Source: Tetranychus cinnabarinus
Taxonomy: Eukaryota; Arthropoda; Arachnida; Trombidiformes; Tetranychidae
Direction of reading: 5' to 3'
Assembly (NCBI GenBank): GCA_022266195.1
Contig: WHVY01000007.1
Location: 434,001 to 498,000 of the forward strand
DNA length: 64,000 nt
The position numbers were made by a program, and so were the translations under genes. Within the stretch, counting starts at the first letter, position 1. Each line of letters opens with the position of its first letter. Of the stretch, positions 12,901 to 26,700 are shown piece by piece. A model generated the notes under the pieces. It was not told the origin of the DNA, ran no database searches, and saw only the letters and a list, made by a program, of their open reading frames with translations.

Positions 12901-15900
12901 AACTTCATTGCCAGTGATATATTTCATGTGAAGTTGACCAAATCTTGCAGCTTTACAGTATAATAAAAAGCCAAGGAAAAGATGAAAGGAAAGGGAAGGG
13001 AAAAAATGGTCAAAGATGAACAAAAACAGGACGACTCTTGAAAAAGAAGAAGAAGAAAAGATATCAAGAAGTTAAAAGTAAACAGTGATTTATTGATCTT
13101 TCATGTAATAACAAGAAAATGGTGAAAAATAAAGAAAACATATTCTCTTTCATCATCTAATTCTTTTCTCATAATTTCATCATTTTGCTTGCCTCATGAA
13201 ACTAGATGAAAATGGTGACAAAAAGAAGAGGCAAAAAGTGTTTCTTGTAAATTCATGTGGAACAGCGAAAAAATGGCAAAAGTTTCTCTTGCAAACTTTC
13301 CTTTTCTACTTTGGTTTCATCTCATTCTCATCATTTTCCCATTTCTCATTTCTCCTCTTTGGGTCAAAGTTGAGGGCAAAAAAATGTTAAGACGTAAAAT
13401 TGGCCATTTCATGTTCACTTTGAAAATGAGTGAATCAATATTTCACTTGAAATTCAAACTGCAATTCATCTTGTTTCAAGTCGCTTTTGTCGATGAAACT
13501 TGCAAGTCAAAGTAAAGAAGCAAATTGAACCTATGCAAGTGAAACCAAAAGAGTTTTCACCTTTTCTTTTCAACTTAATTTCCATACTCAATTGAATATG
13601 GATGCAATCATGATATCATGAGTTTTATGTTGCCACTTACCTTCATCTTTGGAAATTATTTCTTAACAGAATAGAGTGAAGATTGAAAGAGAAAAAGATC
13701 TTCGTTTGTCAGTTTTCTCTTCTTCTCTACGAAATTCCATTGAGAATCGAGTCAATTTTCCTTATTCATTCTACTCACTTTTCCTTTACCTAATCATGTT
13801 ATTGACCATTTACATTTTCACTCAATTCATTTCAACTCAACAGGTAATATCACACATTAAAGTGCAACAGAAAAGAAGGCGAAAATTTAGTCGAAATGTG
13901 AATAAAATTATTCATGCAAATGAAGCAAGTTATCATTTACAGTTTTGTTGAGCGATATTATTGAATAAATGGTAAAGGGAAATAAAAGAGAAATTTTTTT
14001 CCTCCTTAAAACAACTCATTAATTCAACTTGATTTGAAAGTCAAAATTATCTTAGTTTATCATTCCATAGTGTAATCATGTTACACTGCAATATTGGATA
14101 AAAAATATGCTAATTCAATTTGTATGATATTAAATGGTGAAATAAAATTTTGCCAATCAGTTGAACAAACTAAATTTGCACATTTTTTCACCAATTTAAT
14201 TACCATGTTTGCACAACAACTTAGCCCAAACAAGTAAATAAATTTTCCCTCATTTCGAGGATTATCAAGATGAATCGATTTGGACATTTGCGCCTTCTCC
14301 AGGCAAACCATATTGACGGTAAATAATGGTTGAGCAATTACTGTGAGAAAATGAAAATTACATTAACTTTACAATTCAATCATTTTGACCATTTTACCGA
14401 TTCGCAAGAAATCATTGAAACTGCCACCTGATGGGCTGCCAAGAGTAGACTGGGAGTGATAACAGGGAGTGCAATTTAAATGTTTGGATATTTAAAATAG
14501 TTTTTTTACTTTTCTTTTTCAAGTATTAATTCATTTTGATTCATTTGTTTTCTCATTCGTGGGCGGAGATGAATTATGAAAACGATTTCCATTCTATTCT
14601 AATCAGTTTGTCTCTTCAATCTCGTCTTTTACGATGATACTTTTCATCCATCAATACTCATTTGAATATCTTGAGTCCAGGGAATAATTCAATTTTGTTC
14701 ATTTTTCCATTTTCTGGTATAAGTTTGCAGCTTTTATTGCACGCGCTGGAAACATTCAACTTATCCAATCGAGAGTCTCAATACTCGGTGGAAAAGCAAT
14801 GATAAACATTGAACTGAAGCAAAGTTGTTCACACGTTTGCTCACCACTGAGATGAGCGACCTTTTCATGGTTCGCTTTCCCTCTTAATACACTCTGATTG
14901 TGCCTTGAGGTTTTCCTATCAAGCATTATTAGGCAAGTAAATGAAGTGAGAGAGAGAAGTTCGTAAAAAAAGTAAACTCAATTTATTTACATTTATATTT
15001 ACAAAAGGAAAGCAGACAATTGTAAAACACATAATAATGATCAATTGGATGATGATGAGTTTACCAAAGGAGAACCGTCAAAAGGTATATTAGGATTAAA
15101 GGAGATTATGTTTAATCTGGGTTTACAAATATTTTACTAAATATAATGAGAAAAGAATAGGAATAGAATGAATTTTTTTTCTTCTCCTTCACCATCTTGT
15201 TTCAACCCTCCCATTATGATATAAATAATAACCTTGGAAACTATTGTTATCATTAAAAACTATTATCATTTCTGTTGACGGGTCTTTTATTGACATCGGT
15301 TACTGAGAAACTGAGTCCATAAACCTTTAATAGCAGTGACAATGGCACACAGGGAGTGAGAGACGGAGCGACGGAGGAGGAAGTAAGGAGTAGGAGTTTG
15401 CAAGTGAAAAGGTGGGCTAAAAAAGAGTCCCAAATCTGATCCATCAAAGGCGTGACAATTTTATTAGCCGTAAGGGACACTGTCTCTCTCCAGTGCACTG
15501 GGATGTTGTTGGCTTGACACGTTATTAGATTAACTAGTTTGATTGAAAATGAGTTGTTGAACCATCAATTATAATGTTTATTAATCTTTTACTTTTCTTT
15601 TCATTTTCCAACTGTATCATGTATTATCTCACACAGTCGATGCTTTCCTCTTTGTAATAATACTTGGATTGCTTGAGTCAGCTTGATTGGGAAAACAGTT
15701 GAAGTAAAATGGTAAACAAGAGTTTGAAGGGAGTTAAAGAGCGCAACATTTGGATGCTTCAAGGCAAAGAGTTTTTGGGTTAAACCTGAAGAAGGTGCGA
15801 AAATTGAAATTCAGAGAAAATTTTGGTTCTCCAGTAATCTGTTGATGTGAACAAATGCAGTTTATCCATACTTTGCAATAGTAAAAGTTAATTGGTTCTT

Positions 15901-18900
15901 GTGTGTTAAATAATAAATTCTGGGAATGATGAAAGATTAAGAAGGGTAAAAATGGTGAATAACAGTGGCAGGGAGTTGAACATTTGGCGATGAATAAGAT
16001 GATATTGAGTTAAGGTGAGAACCGAGATGAATGTTGATCAAAAGGAACAAGAGCTTTCCTCTCTGTTTACATGATTACAAATTATTCAGTTGATGGGTTA
16101 AAACAGAAAGAAAAGGGCAAATTTTTCTCTTCTCCAACATTAATTTTTTCTAGTTTTTCATTTTTCTCCAGCTTCTCCTTCCAACAACAGATTACTGTCA
16201 CTTTGAGTTTACACTTGCATTTGTTAAACTTTGATAACTTTTTGCCTTACTTTTTGTTTGCCTTACTTTAAATAAGTTACTTTTTTTTGGCTCAAACAAG
16301 TTTCAACTTCTTCTTCTTCCCTGTCAATCATTATTATTTGTTCATTCAAAACTATTAACATGCTCTTGCAATAATAATGTCATTATTTTGATTACTATCA
16401 AATTCAACTTGAAAAGGAAACTAATGATGTTGAGAGAAGAAGAAAAAATACTTGCAATGTTCAACTCTTTTTCAATTGAATTTTTATCTTTTTCTTCGTT
16501 GCTTCTTCTTTCCTTTGTTTGTAAAACCAAACATATTCTGTGTTTGATCCTTTTGGGGTTCCTTTTGATGGTAAAATGTTTATAACATTCTCAAGATTGA
16601 AAATCCTCGAAACGTGTCAACTTATCGCATTCTTTATTCCTTCCTTTGTTCACAAAATTTAAACACTGGGAATGATAAATATCAACTGATAATAGAAAAG
16701 GAATGAAAAAGAAGAAAAGGAAGAAAAAAAAGATTTTCCATATTTTATCTACACTTTGAAACCAATTGAAGGTGACATGAAACATTTTCTTCTGATACAC
16801 TTGCTTCAGGCAACGGTGCATACTAGAGTTGCCTGGGTTACAAGTCGAGTCTCTTGAGGGTCTGAAAATTTGAGAGCAAAGAAAAAAAGGTTGAACAAAG
16901 TGAAAGGAAGAAAAAACGTGAAAATTGGAAAAGTTGAGGTTATCCTGAACCAAGTCAACAGTTACTTGTTGAAAACTGAACAACAACAAAACATCAATAA
17001 TAATAAAAAGCAATAATAGTTTGGACTGATGGCAACAACAATGGTAATGATAATTGTTAAATGGTCTATCAACATAATGTGCAACATTCATTTGATGTTA
17101 ACACGAGGAGTGAGACGGTTGTACTTGTGAACAAGTTTGCTGTGAGAAACGACAACAATATGTGCCTCATTGTTGGGTCAATATGAAAATCTAATTTCAC
17201 TATTAGCGGCACAATTTTAATGCCACAATATTAATGATGATATCGATGGGTGCTGAGAGAGAGAGAGGAAGAGGAACAGAAATTTAATCAAGCAAAGGGC
17301 AAAGCTTGCTAGTAAGCAATTATTCATCTTGACCTCCAACTGGGAGTTGCTCAAAACAAGACAATCGCCAATGAGATTGACAACTTTTGAGGCAACAAAA
17401 AATGGTATTCAACTGAAATTGATATACAAAAGCTTTACTTGCATGGACAATGACACAACTTTGTATCTCTCTTTGGGCGACATTTAAACAAAGCGAAAAT
17501 GAATATTTTAGGTTTTTCCATTTTCTTCTTTTGCCTTTTCCTTCAACTGAATTATCAGGGAAAATGCAAAGTTTTTCCGTTCGATTAATTCCTTTTTGCT
17601 CCTTCTTTTCATATTAATATTAATGTGAATTGAAAATTGATTTATCTTTCTTGTTTTCATTCAATCTTTTGTTTTGCCAACTCATTTTTGATCATTTATT
17701 CAGCTTTGAATCTCATCAATGAAAAGTTGGAATGTATTAATGATGGAAATTGATTTTGATTAAAAGGCAAAAGCAAATGAAAGCAAATGAATTTATCATG
17801 AAAAGAGAAAGAAATATCATTAACCTGTTGATGGAGAAGAAAATTATTTTTTGCTTCTCTTTTCTTTCCATTAGGGATTGAATATTGTCAGAGTTGAATA
17901 GGAATGTTATCATTGGTATTCTTGGAGTTCTGCATATTGCGATGGTTAATGTTGATAAAAATTTGGGAATAATTTTGTTCCCTCAAATTCTTGTTTCATT
18001 CATGATTTCTGCGATTATCAGATATAATTGTAAACCATTTGGGTTCAACTTAATGAACTTGCTCAATTGAATGATGGAGAAAAGAGTAAATATGAATGAG
18101 ATTTTGCTTCATCAAAACTTTGTCGATTGAAAAGAAGACTTTTTAATGGGAAAAGTTTTCCAATCAATAAAGCTAATCAACAGTCGACATGAATTTGAAA
18201 CTTATATTTTCTCATTGAACCATCATGCTACTGATGAAAAGTTTTGTATTTAAAAAGTTTTCCTTTGTGATTGTTTCGCATTGCGATTGGTAAATAATTC
18301 AAGAGTGAAAATGTTGTTCTATGAGATTACAATGAGAAATGAAATTCATGAGGGAAACATTTGTATTCACATTGAACACCTTATTGACTTTAATTGAATT
18401 TTTGCAAAATTTCCTTTGTAATCTTGTCCATTGATGGATAAATATTGAACAGATTGAGATTCAGGAAATGAGATAATAAAGTTTAAACTGAGTTAAAGTG
18501 TTCAACTTGAAACTATTTTTAATCATTTTTTCTTCTTCTATTGAAAACTTGTCTTTTCTTGGCTTTAAGCTCATGAGTTGCAAATTTTTGCTGCTTCATT
18601 GATGGTTTTCATGATAAATTTGGTAAAGTTGCTTTAGCCATTCAAATGAGTAACAGAAAGGATGGAAAAGCAAAGGCAAAATGGAGCCAAGCTGCTGCTT
18701 GGAGCAATTTGCAAACAAGGCGACAATTGAATGTTCAAAATGAAAGATGAAGAGAAGAGAAGAATCCTTTCATCATTTTCTTCTCTTTATTCCATCATTC
18801 TTTTTTCTCTTTTTCATGAGTTTCACTTTGTTACATATTTTCTTTGTCCTATCATGAAGAAGATGAAGAAGCAAAGGATGAAAATAAATCAATATTAAAA

Positions 18901-19412
18901 TTGATTGAGAGAAAATAAATGATGAAAATGATGAGGAAAAAGGAGACGAGAAAAGGTAGAAATGTGATGATAATGTGCTGTGAAAAGGAGCGACAGTTGG
19001 AGATTATATCTTCTCTGTTCAGTAGAATAACGATAAAATGTTGAATTTTGTTGTTTTCATTTTTTCTCTCTCTTTCTCTTCATACATTATTATTGCGCTA
19101 TTTATTTTTGCATGATAAATATTTCATTTCAAGAGTAAATTTTATATACTTATAAACATAAAAAGTTGATGATGTTACTTTGCTGTAAAACCTAGTTCAG
19201 TTTCGTGATGTTTTTATACTTTTTATCTCAACAATTTTCAGTAAGGGACTGAGAACAATCAATACTCTGCTCACGAAAGCGCCATTTTTGACGCTATTAG
19301 ATAGAATCATAATTGGAGCAGACGTTTGCTGCCCTTGAAATTGCTGAGTTAGACTAGAATATTAACTGTTGATAGTTGATAGAAGTGTTTATTTTGGTAG
19401 GTCGATGCTTTA
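9988..19412. other. Gene-poor spacer
   Basis: I find no supportable gene in 9.4 kb. Open frames here follow homopurine or homopyrimidine runs (for example 12696-13023 and 16591-17091) and carry Phe/Leu/Ser- or Lys/Glu-rich low-complexity translations. A GA-rich, less AT-biased patch lies at about 15350-15480. A 14-base perfect palindrome is at 13608-13621. Short GAT and GA repeats occur near 10748, 12740 and 17257. Confidence 0.45.
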
Positions 19413-20046
19413 TCTGTTTTAAAGGCTATCATGGTTATTGATGAACACAAATAATCTTCTTGATGTTCCTGGTATCCATTTCACACTAAGGGCCATGTTA
19501 GCAATATCCACAAGTCTGCATGAAGAACGATATCTTCCCTGTGCACGATAACACCTATGTGTGAGAGACGCTAAAGTTGATTTTCCAAAGGATTATAAGT
19601 TATATTAAGTTATTATTAGTCGAATCCTAATTGGTCAGTTGGAATTAGATTTTATTTGCAGTTTGAGTTTGTTCACTTCATCAGCTTTGTATTAGATTTG
19701 CCAGTTTGATAAAATCAACGTCAATATTTTATGAACCAGAATTGTCACATGCCTCATAATTGATGCCGAGTTTGATCGGTTTGAGGATCGATTAAAGTAA
19801 ATCTCGTGTGTGTTTTCAATAGTAAAATCTTCCTCTTTCATTTAAAATCGAATTCTTTCTGATTTCACCATAGAAGTTATCATGGAATGGGATAGAGCAT
19901 AGCAAACAAAAATTCCAAGCAGAAGGGTAGGCTAGATAAGGTAGCAGATTATCAGAGGTTATCGTATTACTACCTAACAGATAATCAATCGATTTCAAGA
20001 TATCGAGAGACTCTTTTCGAAACTGCTGTTCACTTCGGCTCATCAA
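19413..20046 (-). pseudogene. Chain of unrecognised coding-like segments, possibly a decayed gene
   Basis: Three minus-strand segments with mixed residue composition, unlike the low-complexity frames around them, follow one another in different frames. They are a 76-codon frame (20046-19816), a roughly 50-codon frame beginning at an ATG near 19840 with a hydrophobic stretch, and a roughly 59-codon frame at about 19592-19413 that includes GKST and ends in NNHDSL before a stop. No frame is long enough for a whole protein and I recognise no family. The GKST lacks the upstream glycines of a true Walker A motif. Decayed gene, spliced small exons and chance are all possible. Confidence 0.22.
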
Positions 20047-20309
20047 TCAACAATAACATTCAATGATTCGCAAGTTGATGAAAAAATAAAATTTCTGATT
20101 GCGAAGTTCAATTAGAAAAAAAACAATTTGAGAAGAGTAAAAGAAACGTTAATAGGAGCGAAATTATTCACATTAAAATCAATCATTTTGAATGATATTT
20201 CAACCAAAAACAGTATAATGCTTTGTTTGCCATCTGTGAGCACAGTTTGAAATCATTTGTTAATGGTTCAAATTTATGATCATAGAGTGCGTTATTGCAT
20301 TACTTGTTG

Positions 20310-20816
20310 ATCTCGTTTGAATACCGAAGCCAGCTCACTCAAATTGCCGGTTTTTAGCTGTGATGTCCCCGCACTGAACATGGCTCGAGCCAGCTCAAGC
20401 CAAGAGTCAAGAAAATTTCGGCTTATGGCTAACTTTGGCTGGAATCATTCAAAAAATGAATTTAATAAGTTTTTCTTAAGAATTTTCCAATCTGAATCAC
20501 AATCATTGAACCCGTCCCAAATGACTCTGGAATAAATTCAACACTAGCATCAAGTCCATCAAACGCTCAAATACAAGAGATTACAGTGATTCGCAAATAA
20601 AAGAAAAGAGAAACAAATTCTCAAAGAATTGAGGATTCATCAAGTTCTGATGAGCTGTTTGAGAAAAAAATTGTAAGTTCTTACCGAGAACTTTTTGGCT
20701 TAAGCTAGCTCGAGCAAGCCGTTTTGAGTCATTAAACTTTCACCTCGACTTTTGTCTTGGCTTGCTTCCTAAACAGCTCTGTCTCAATCTGGCTGACTTC
20801 GGTATTTAATCTCGTT
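20310..20816. mobile_element. hAT-like miniature inverted-repeat element with 8-bp target duplication
   Basis: The element body (20318-20808, 491 bp) starts TGAATACCGAAGCCAGC, and its other end read on the opposite strand is TAAATACCGAAGTCAGC, 15 of 17 identical. The copies of ATCTCGTT at 20310-20317 and 20809-20816 form a perfect 8-bp direct repeat just outside the ends, the duplication length typical of hAT transposases. Further inverted complementarity lies inside (around 20380-20405 against 20695-20725, with gctcgagc cores). No transposase is encoded; the 72-codon plus-strand frame within it is too short and matches nothing. It is best read as a non-autonomous element moved by a hAT transposase located elsewhere. 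Confidence 0.7.
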
Positions 20817-23323
20817 GAGTTTCATTTAATGTTTACCTTTAAGACATTATCACCATGGCTGCCCAATCTAATCCATCTGTTGTTATATCTCCCAGACAGT
20901 GAATCAATTTGGTGACATTGATGGATCGTTATCATGATTTGCGATTGATAAGACTTTTTTACTTTTCTTTTTACTTTGCTTTCTTTTTTTTCGTGGTAAC
21001 ATTATTACAGTATTATTAGTTGGTATTTCGTTCAACAATCCCTTTAATCAACTTAATATCCAAACTCAATTTGTGATGAGAAGTAAGCAAGAAATGAGTG
21101 AATAAAGGCAAAGAGCAAAAAAGTTGAACATTGACCATTCACTTATTATTATCTCGATTATAAATTAATCAAAGCAATCAATCATCAATTTATCATTTGA
21201 CATTAAACGATTAACTTATATTGGTTTTAGTTATCATTTTTTTCTCAACTTTTTTTTGCTTCTCACTGTTCACGTTTCGTATGTTGTTCCGTACAAATTG
21301 ATATAAGACGATTTTGGGATGAAAAGAAGAGATTTCATGATTCTTGATAAAACTGCGAGACCTTGTCTTCCATCAACTTTATTAAATTCATTGGAGTATC
21401 TTGATAAATACCATTGAACAAAGAGATTCTCACCTTTGATTCAACTCTTCAACTAATAATCACAATATTAATCCAACCTTTTGAGTTGATTAATTTTACA
21501 CCTTTACATTTGCTTTTCCGTTTGCTTCAAGAAATTTGTCCAAAAACAAGATTAAGTTGACAATTGGATAACAAAGTGAACTTATAATTGATTTGCTCTC
21601 AAGATGATCCAAGAATTAGATCAACAATTTTGATGGTCATCCAATACGAGAACTCATCTTTCATCCATTATCTATCGAAAACATGTTGAAAGTAGAGTGA
21701 CAAAAAGGGTCTGAGAATTTCGTCGAGAATCGAGTTTGCTACGGTTGAATAAAAGGTGAAAGACAAACTCGACTAAATCCATTGGGAAGTGCCTTACTCT
21801 TTACGATAAAAGTTTAGAGTGAAATGAAATGAAATTTTTTCCTCTTTTACTTTACAATCAAGTTGAAATTGAATTAATACCAAAAAAAGGGAAAAATAGG
21901 TTCAACTGTAATTTAACCACTCGAATCAATATTACAATGGTTCAAAAGTCATCTATAGATGAGTTCAAGTTTTGATGGAAACCAGCAAGAGTCAAAGTTT
22001 TAGAGACTAAAAAAAGTTTCATAAGAAAAGAGATGAAACTTTCATCGATTCCATTCGATTGATTCATTATAATAATCAGACAATTAAACTGACATGCAAT
22101 TGAATGAGGAAAAAAATATCGTTATTGTTGAGCTTTTCCTTATGAAATTTCTTTTCTTTTTCATTCTTGAAAATCTCTAGTTTCCTCCTACAAGAAAAAG
22201 TTGAACCTTTTCGCTTGCCTACCAAACTTGCTAGCATTCTGGTGATTCTTTTCTTGCATTTAATCTGCTTTCCATCTTTTTTCACTGTCACCCTGAAAAA
22301 ACCAGAATCATTATTTTGTTACAAGGAAAGTCTGGGAATGGCAATGCATGGAAAAAAGAAAAAGCAAATTATGGAAAATGAAAAGAAAAATAATGAAACA
22401 TCTTTTTGTTTCTTCCTTGACAATGGCAAGGCAAGCAACGACCTCTTCTCCACCTAAATCTGATTTCTTATTAGTAAACGAATCTTGAAAGGGAGAAGAA
22501 AGAATAGACAAGATGAAGTCAAAGACGTGAAAATGCTCTACTATCGAGTAATAATTTATCATTATTTATCATGATAATTAAACCATAAGTGTGGAGAAGA
22601 TGAAGAGAAAAGGAGAAAAAAAGAAGAAGAAGATTCTTTCGAGTGTAAATACGTAAGGTGCAAGTACAGAGGAAAAAAGATGAGGATGAAAAGACATCAA
22701 AAAGGTAATAATATTGTTTCAGAAGAAGAAGGAAATAATAGTTTGATGTGGCAAATGTTTAGTCACTTGGATATCAAATGAGCTTACTTGTGATACTTAA
22801 ATAAAAAGCACCTTTCAGTCATTAAATAATATCGACTTTGTTTACTTTTTTCTCATTACTATTGGATGAACAGAATACGCAAAAATCTGTTTCAATGGAT
22901 TAATAATACATTGAAATTGTTCATTGTTGCAAGGTAAGACTAAAAGATGAATTAGCTCCATAATTGAATAAGAGGCATTCAAAGTTTCAACTTTGATTTC
23001 GTTTTCCTCGAAAAGTTGTCGAAATGTCGATCAGAGAAATTTTTTGTTACCATCACTAATGGACTCAGTTTTTATGCCCCTACAAACTAGCCAACTCGCA
23101 AGTCAGTAAATACCAAAGAAAATCTTTTGTTACGATCTATTTTATCTCATCATTCTTGGCTTATACTACAAGAGGTGAAATCAATATGTGAGCCGTTCCA
23201 CTCAATATAAGTGATAAAGAGCAACCAACATTTACTTGATCACTGGCTTATTGCATAGAGAAATGAGTTGAGTGGTTTAGATTAAAAGATGGGTTACTGG
23301 ATAGCATCATATTAGGTAAACCC
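20817..23323. other. Spacer without a supportable gene
   Basis: Nothing beyond AT-rich DNA, purine-rich tracts such as the GAA/AGA run near 22600-22640, and short low-complexity frames. Confidence 0.45.
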
Positions 23324-23783
23324 AAAAGACTTGACAGTTTTTCAATAATCGACTTCAAATGATTAACAAAGTTATATTTATTCAATTGTTTCAATTTCTT
23401 CTGTAATATTAATCAACTTGCTCTTTGATTTGCAACCAAAAAAAATTTCTGAAATTTTTGAGTTTAAAAATCCTAATAAAAATCGCAAAGGAAATCGTTA
23501 AAAAGCGCAATATTATCAGCAATCAAACAGAATCATCAACTAATGGTAATGATTGCGATTTCCTAATTTTCATCAGTCGTTATATGTAATTTGAGCTTTC
23601 AATTGATGTTAGTTTTTCTTAATTATGAATTGTTGCTCATTTTTAACCAATAATTTAATTTGTGGAGGAAATAGAAGAATATTGATTTAATATTTCAGAA
23701 AAGATTGAAACAATTGAATAAATGTAACTATGTTAATTAATAATTTGGAATCAATTATTGAAAAACTGTCAAAGACTTTTGAG
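23324..23783. repeat. Fold-back inverted repeat
   Basis: The left arm (about 23324-23417) and right arm (about 23681-23783) are reverse complements over roughly 95 bases. Shared cores include GACAGTTTTTCAATAAT and ATTTATTCAATTGTTTCAAT. About 260 bases separate the arms. I see no clear target duplication and no open frame of interest between them. It may be a miniature fold-back transposon or a local inverted duplication. Confidence 0.6.
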
Positions 23784-26700
23784 TTCACTTGATATGTTTA
23801 CTACATAGAGAAGGTTACTTTCATTGCTGGCTCCAGACATTGATATGGAAACGAGTCAAGCCTTTACTCAATGAGCTACTGACACATCATTTGAGTAGTT
23901 ATCGACTTTATTCTGATCATGGATCATCAGGCGGAATATCAAGAGCAGACATTGTCTGCAAAGAAGAGTTTCTCTTTTCATCAATAATTTTGCGACGTAA
24001 AATTTATTCACATTGAAAGTAGGAACAATACAAAATCGATCTTCATGAACAATTATGAGATAATGATGTAGGAACAACTTTTAAATTTGAGAATGGTTCA
24101 AATCCTTTGAAAATTAAATACAATATTGAAAGCAATAAAATGATAACTGTATTGCATTTATACCAACTATCAAGCAATAAAAAGGAAATACAGAAAAAAT
24201 TTATCATTAAGTGGATTCTAAGAGTTTTAGATTTCTCAATGAATTTTCATTTCTTTTATTCCTCTTTTACCTTTTCCTAAAATATTAACAATATTAATGC
24301 CGCAATAACTGGAAAAATTGTAAATAAAATCAGTTTCGAGTGTAACCATTGCACAAAGAATCCAGATAAGTTTCAACAAATTGCAATTTTCTATTACTCA
24401 TGTTGACCACATTGAGATCGAGAAGTAACAAATCCTTGAATCGTGCTACATGATGAAACCACAGGTTTTAGAATGAAAGGGAAATGATTAAAGGATAAAG
24501 TTGGAGAAATGATAGACTCATGTTGGCTTTTATTCAGACTGCATTTAAGTAAATTAACAACTGCAACTTGAAATTTCATTACATGACCCTTTCATGGTGA
24601 AACAATCTGTAAACTTGTGAAGCCTGAAAATATCACATTAGATCTCTTCTTCTTTCATTGTTGAAACAAGAATGGAAAAAAGGTTTTGATATCGATTGAT
24701 TAAATTCATCGACTCTTGCAACATTGACCAAACAGGATAACTGAATTAAATGATTGAGCAGCTAAAATTTGTTCTTGATTCTAATTTTCCTTCTTCTTCT
24801 TCTTCTTCTCACCTCTTAAGAATGAAACACTTTCAAGATTGAAACAGTTGATGAACAAGTGATATAAAGCATTGGAATGTCCAAAGGTTTTATCGTTTGA
24901 TTGAATGGGAATTGATTGGATGGTTAAATGTGAATAAAAGTGAGAAAATCAATTGAAAGACTCTTTTTGCTCATCACCTAATCCAACAAAATCCAATATT
25001 GTTACTTTCATCCTTAAAAGATATACAAAAATTGTGATTCATTTGTATCAACGGAGGATCAAACCAAGAAAAAAAAGGAAAAGTATTAGCGAGGAAAAAA
25101 AGAGAAGAAGAAGAAGAAAAAACCAGGATTTAAACAATGATTGAACCAATGCATTTGTTGATCCATGAATTTTAATGAAGAAATGAAAAGCTGGAAATGG
25201 ATGAGAGAAAACAATTTGAAACATTTTTCTCCAAAAAACTCATTCATTGTTGCATGTTAATGTAACATTTGAAATGAAATGAAAATTAGGTAATCAACAT
25301 GCAACAGAAGGGTGAAGAGCATTTGTATTGCCATTACAATATGCTTTTAAAGCAACTTTGATTACCTCTTCTTCGCTTCTCTTTTTTTCTTGTTCTGTTC
25401 AATGACAATAACAAATGACACCGAGAATCTGTTCGATATTGAGTTTCCCTGAAAAAACAGCTTAAACTTATTAACTTTGGATGAAATTATTTTTGCTTGC
25501 AAAATTTCGTTTTGCTGGCAAAGTTCAGGGTGACACTGAATTGAATTATATTTCAATTTGATTTTTGTTTCAAATTTCCTTCTTTTGTTCATCTTTTCTC
25601 TTCTCTCTCTGTGCGATTCTCTCTCCCTGTAAATAAGATGAGGATGAAAAGTCACGTTTGATCAACAATAACAATAATAATGATATAATGGAAACAATAT
25701 TAATAATATTATTATCAAGGTAAATGTGAAATGAAAACCTTTGATGGAAACAGAAATTGAATCTCTCTTGTGAATAAAAATATCGTTGCTTTTATGATTA
25801 AGCCATTGAAGTAGAAAAAAATGTGAATTGATCAAAATTGAGGGAAATGAATAAAAGAGGAAAGGGTAAAACTTGGTATTCTTATCATCTCTTGTTTCAG
25901 TCCTTTAAATCATTATTCGAGATTGATAAAGATTTTACGTTTTCTTGCATCAAAAGAGGCAAATCTTTGAATACCAATAATAGTTTAGATTAGTTCAAAT
26001 ATTGGGTTCTCTTTTTTTCCGGAAAAACTTCCACTTCCATAAATAATTTCAATATATTCAATGGGGAAAAGTTCAAATGGAATTGAAGCTTTTTTCTCTT
26101 ATTTTGTGACCAACAACTGCCTTTAAGAATGCCAAGATTTACAGATGAATTTTGTGATCAAATGCGAGATCAACTGAAAACGATTTCAAAAAGATCGACT
26201 TTTCAATTGGTTCGGCGATTCAATGGTTGCTCTATCTGATTAGACTTGCTTTGGGTGCGGCTTGAGAAACATTGTTATCAGACGAAAAGGGAAAAAGAAG
26301 GAAAATTGAAAAACAATAAAAAATCTTGTGGACATCAAAGGGAATGTCAAGTTGTGTCCATTCAATTGTAATCTATCATTGCAGATGAGCTTAAAGCATT
26401 TACTGAACCTGAACTTTTATGGGTTAACATTGATCCACTTTTTGCTGTTGTAAGTACAAAAAGCACTTGTAATCTGAAGATGAATAAAGTAATCTTTATG
26501 ATGGCCCAACGGTAGCAAGATAATCATGCTAATCAAGGAAACTTGATGCAAATTGAATGAAGAAAAAAAACATTGATAACAATAACAACAATAAATAGAT
26601 TGCATCTTGATCCAAACGAAAAGTGCTTTTCCAGTAATCAACTTCCTGCCAATAATGAGACCACAAGTCAATTAAAGATGAAAGGGAAAAGATGACAAAA

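Noticed and set aside
16591..17091. 166-codon minus-strand frame
   Set aside because: Long but dominated by Phe, His and Ser from pyrimidine-rich sequence. It has no family features, and poly-Phe stretches mark low complexity.
19560..19592. Walker A (P-loop) at GKST
   Set aside because: The residues before GKST do not fit GxxxxGKS/T, and no Walker B or other nucleotide-binding motif follows.
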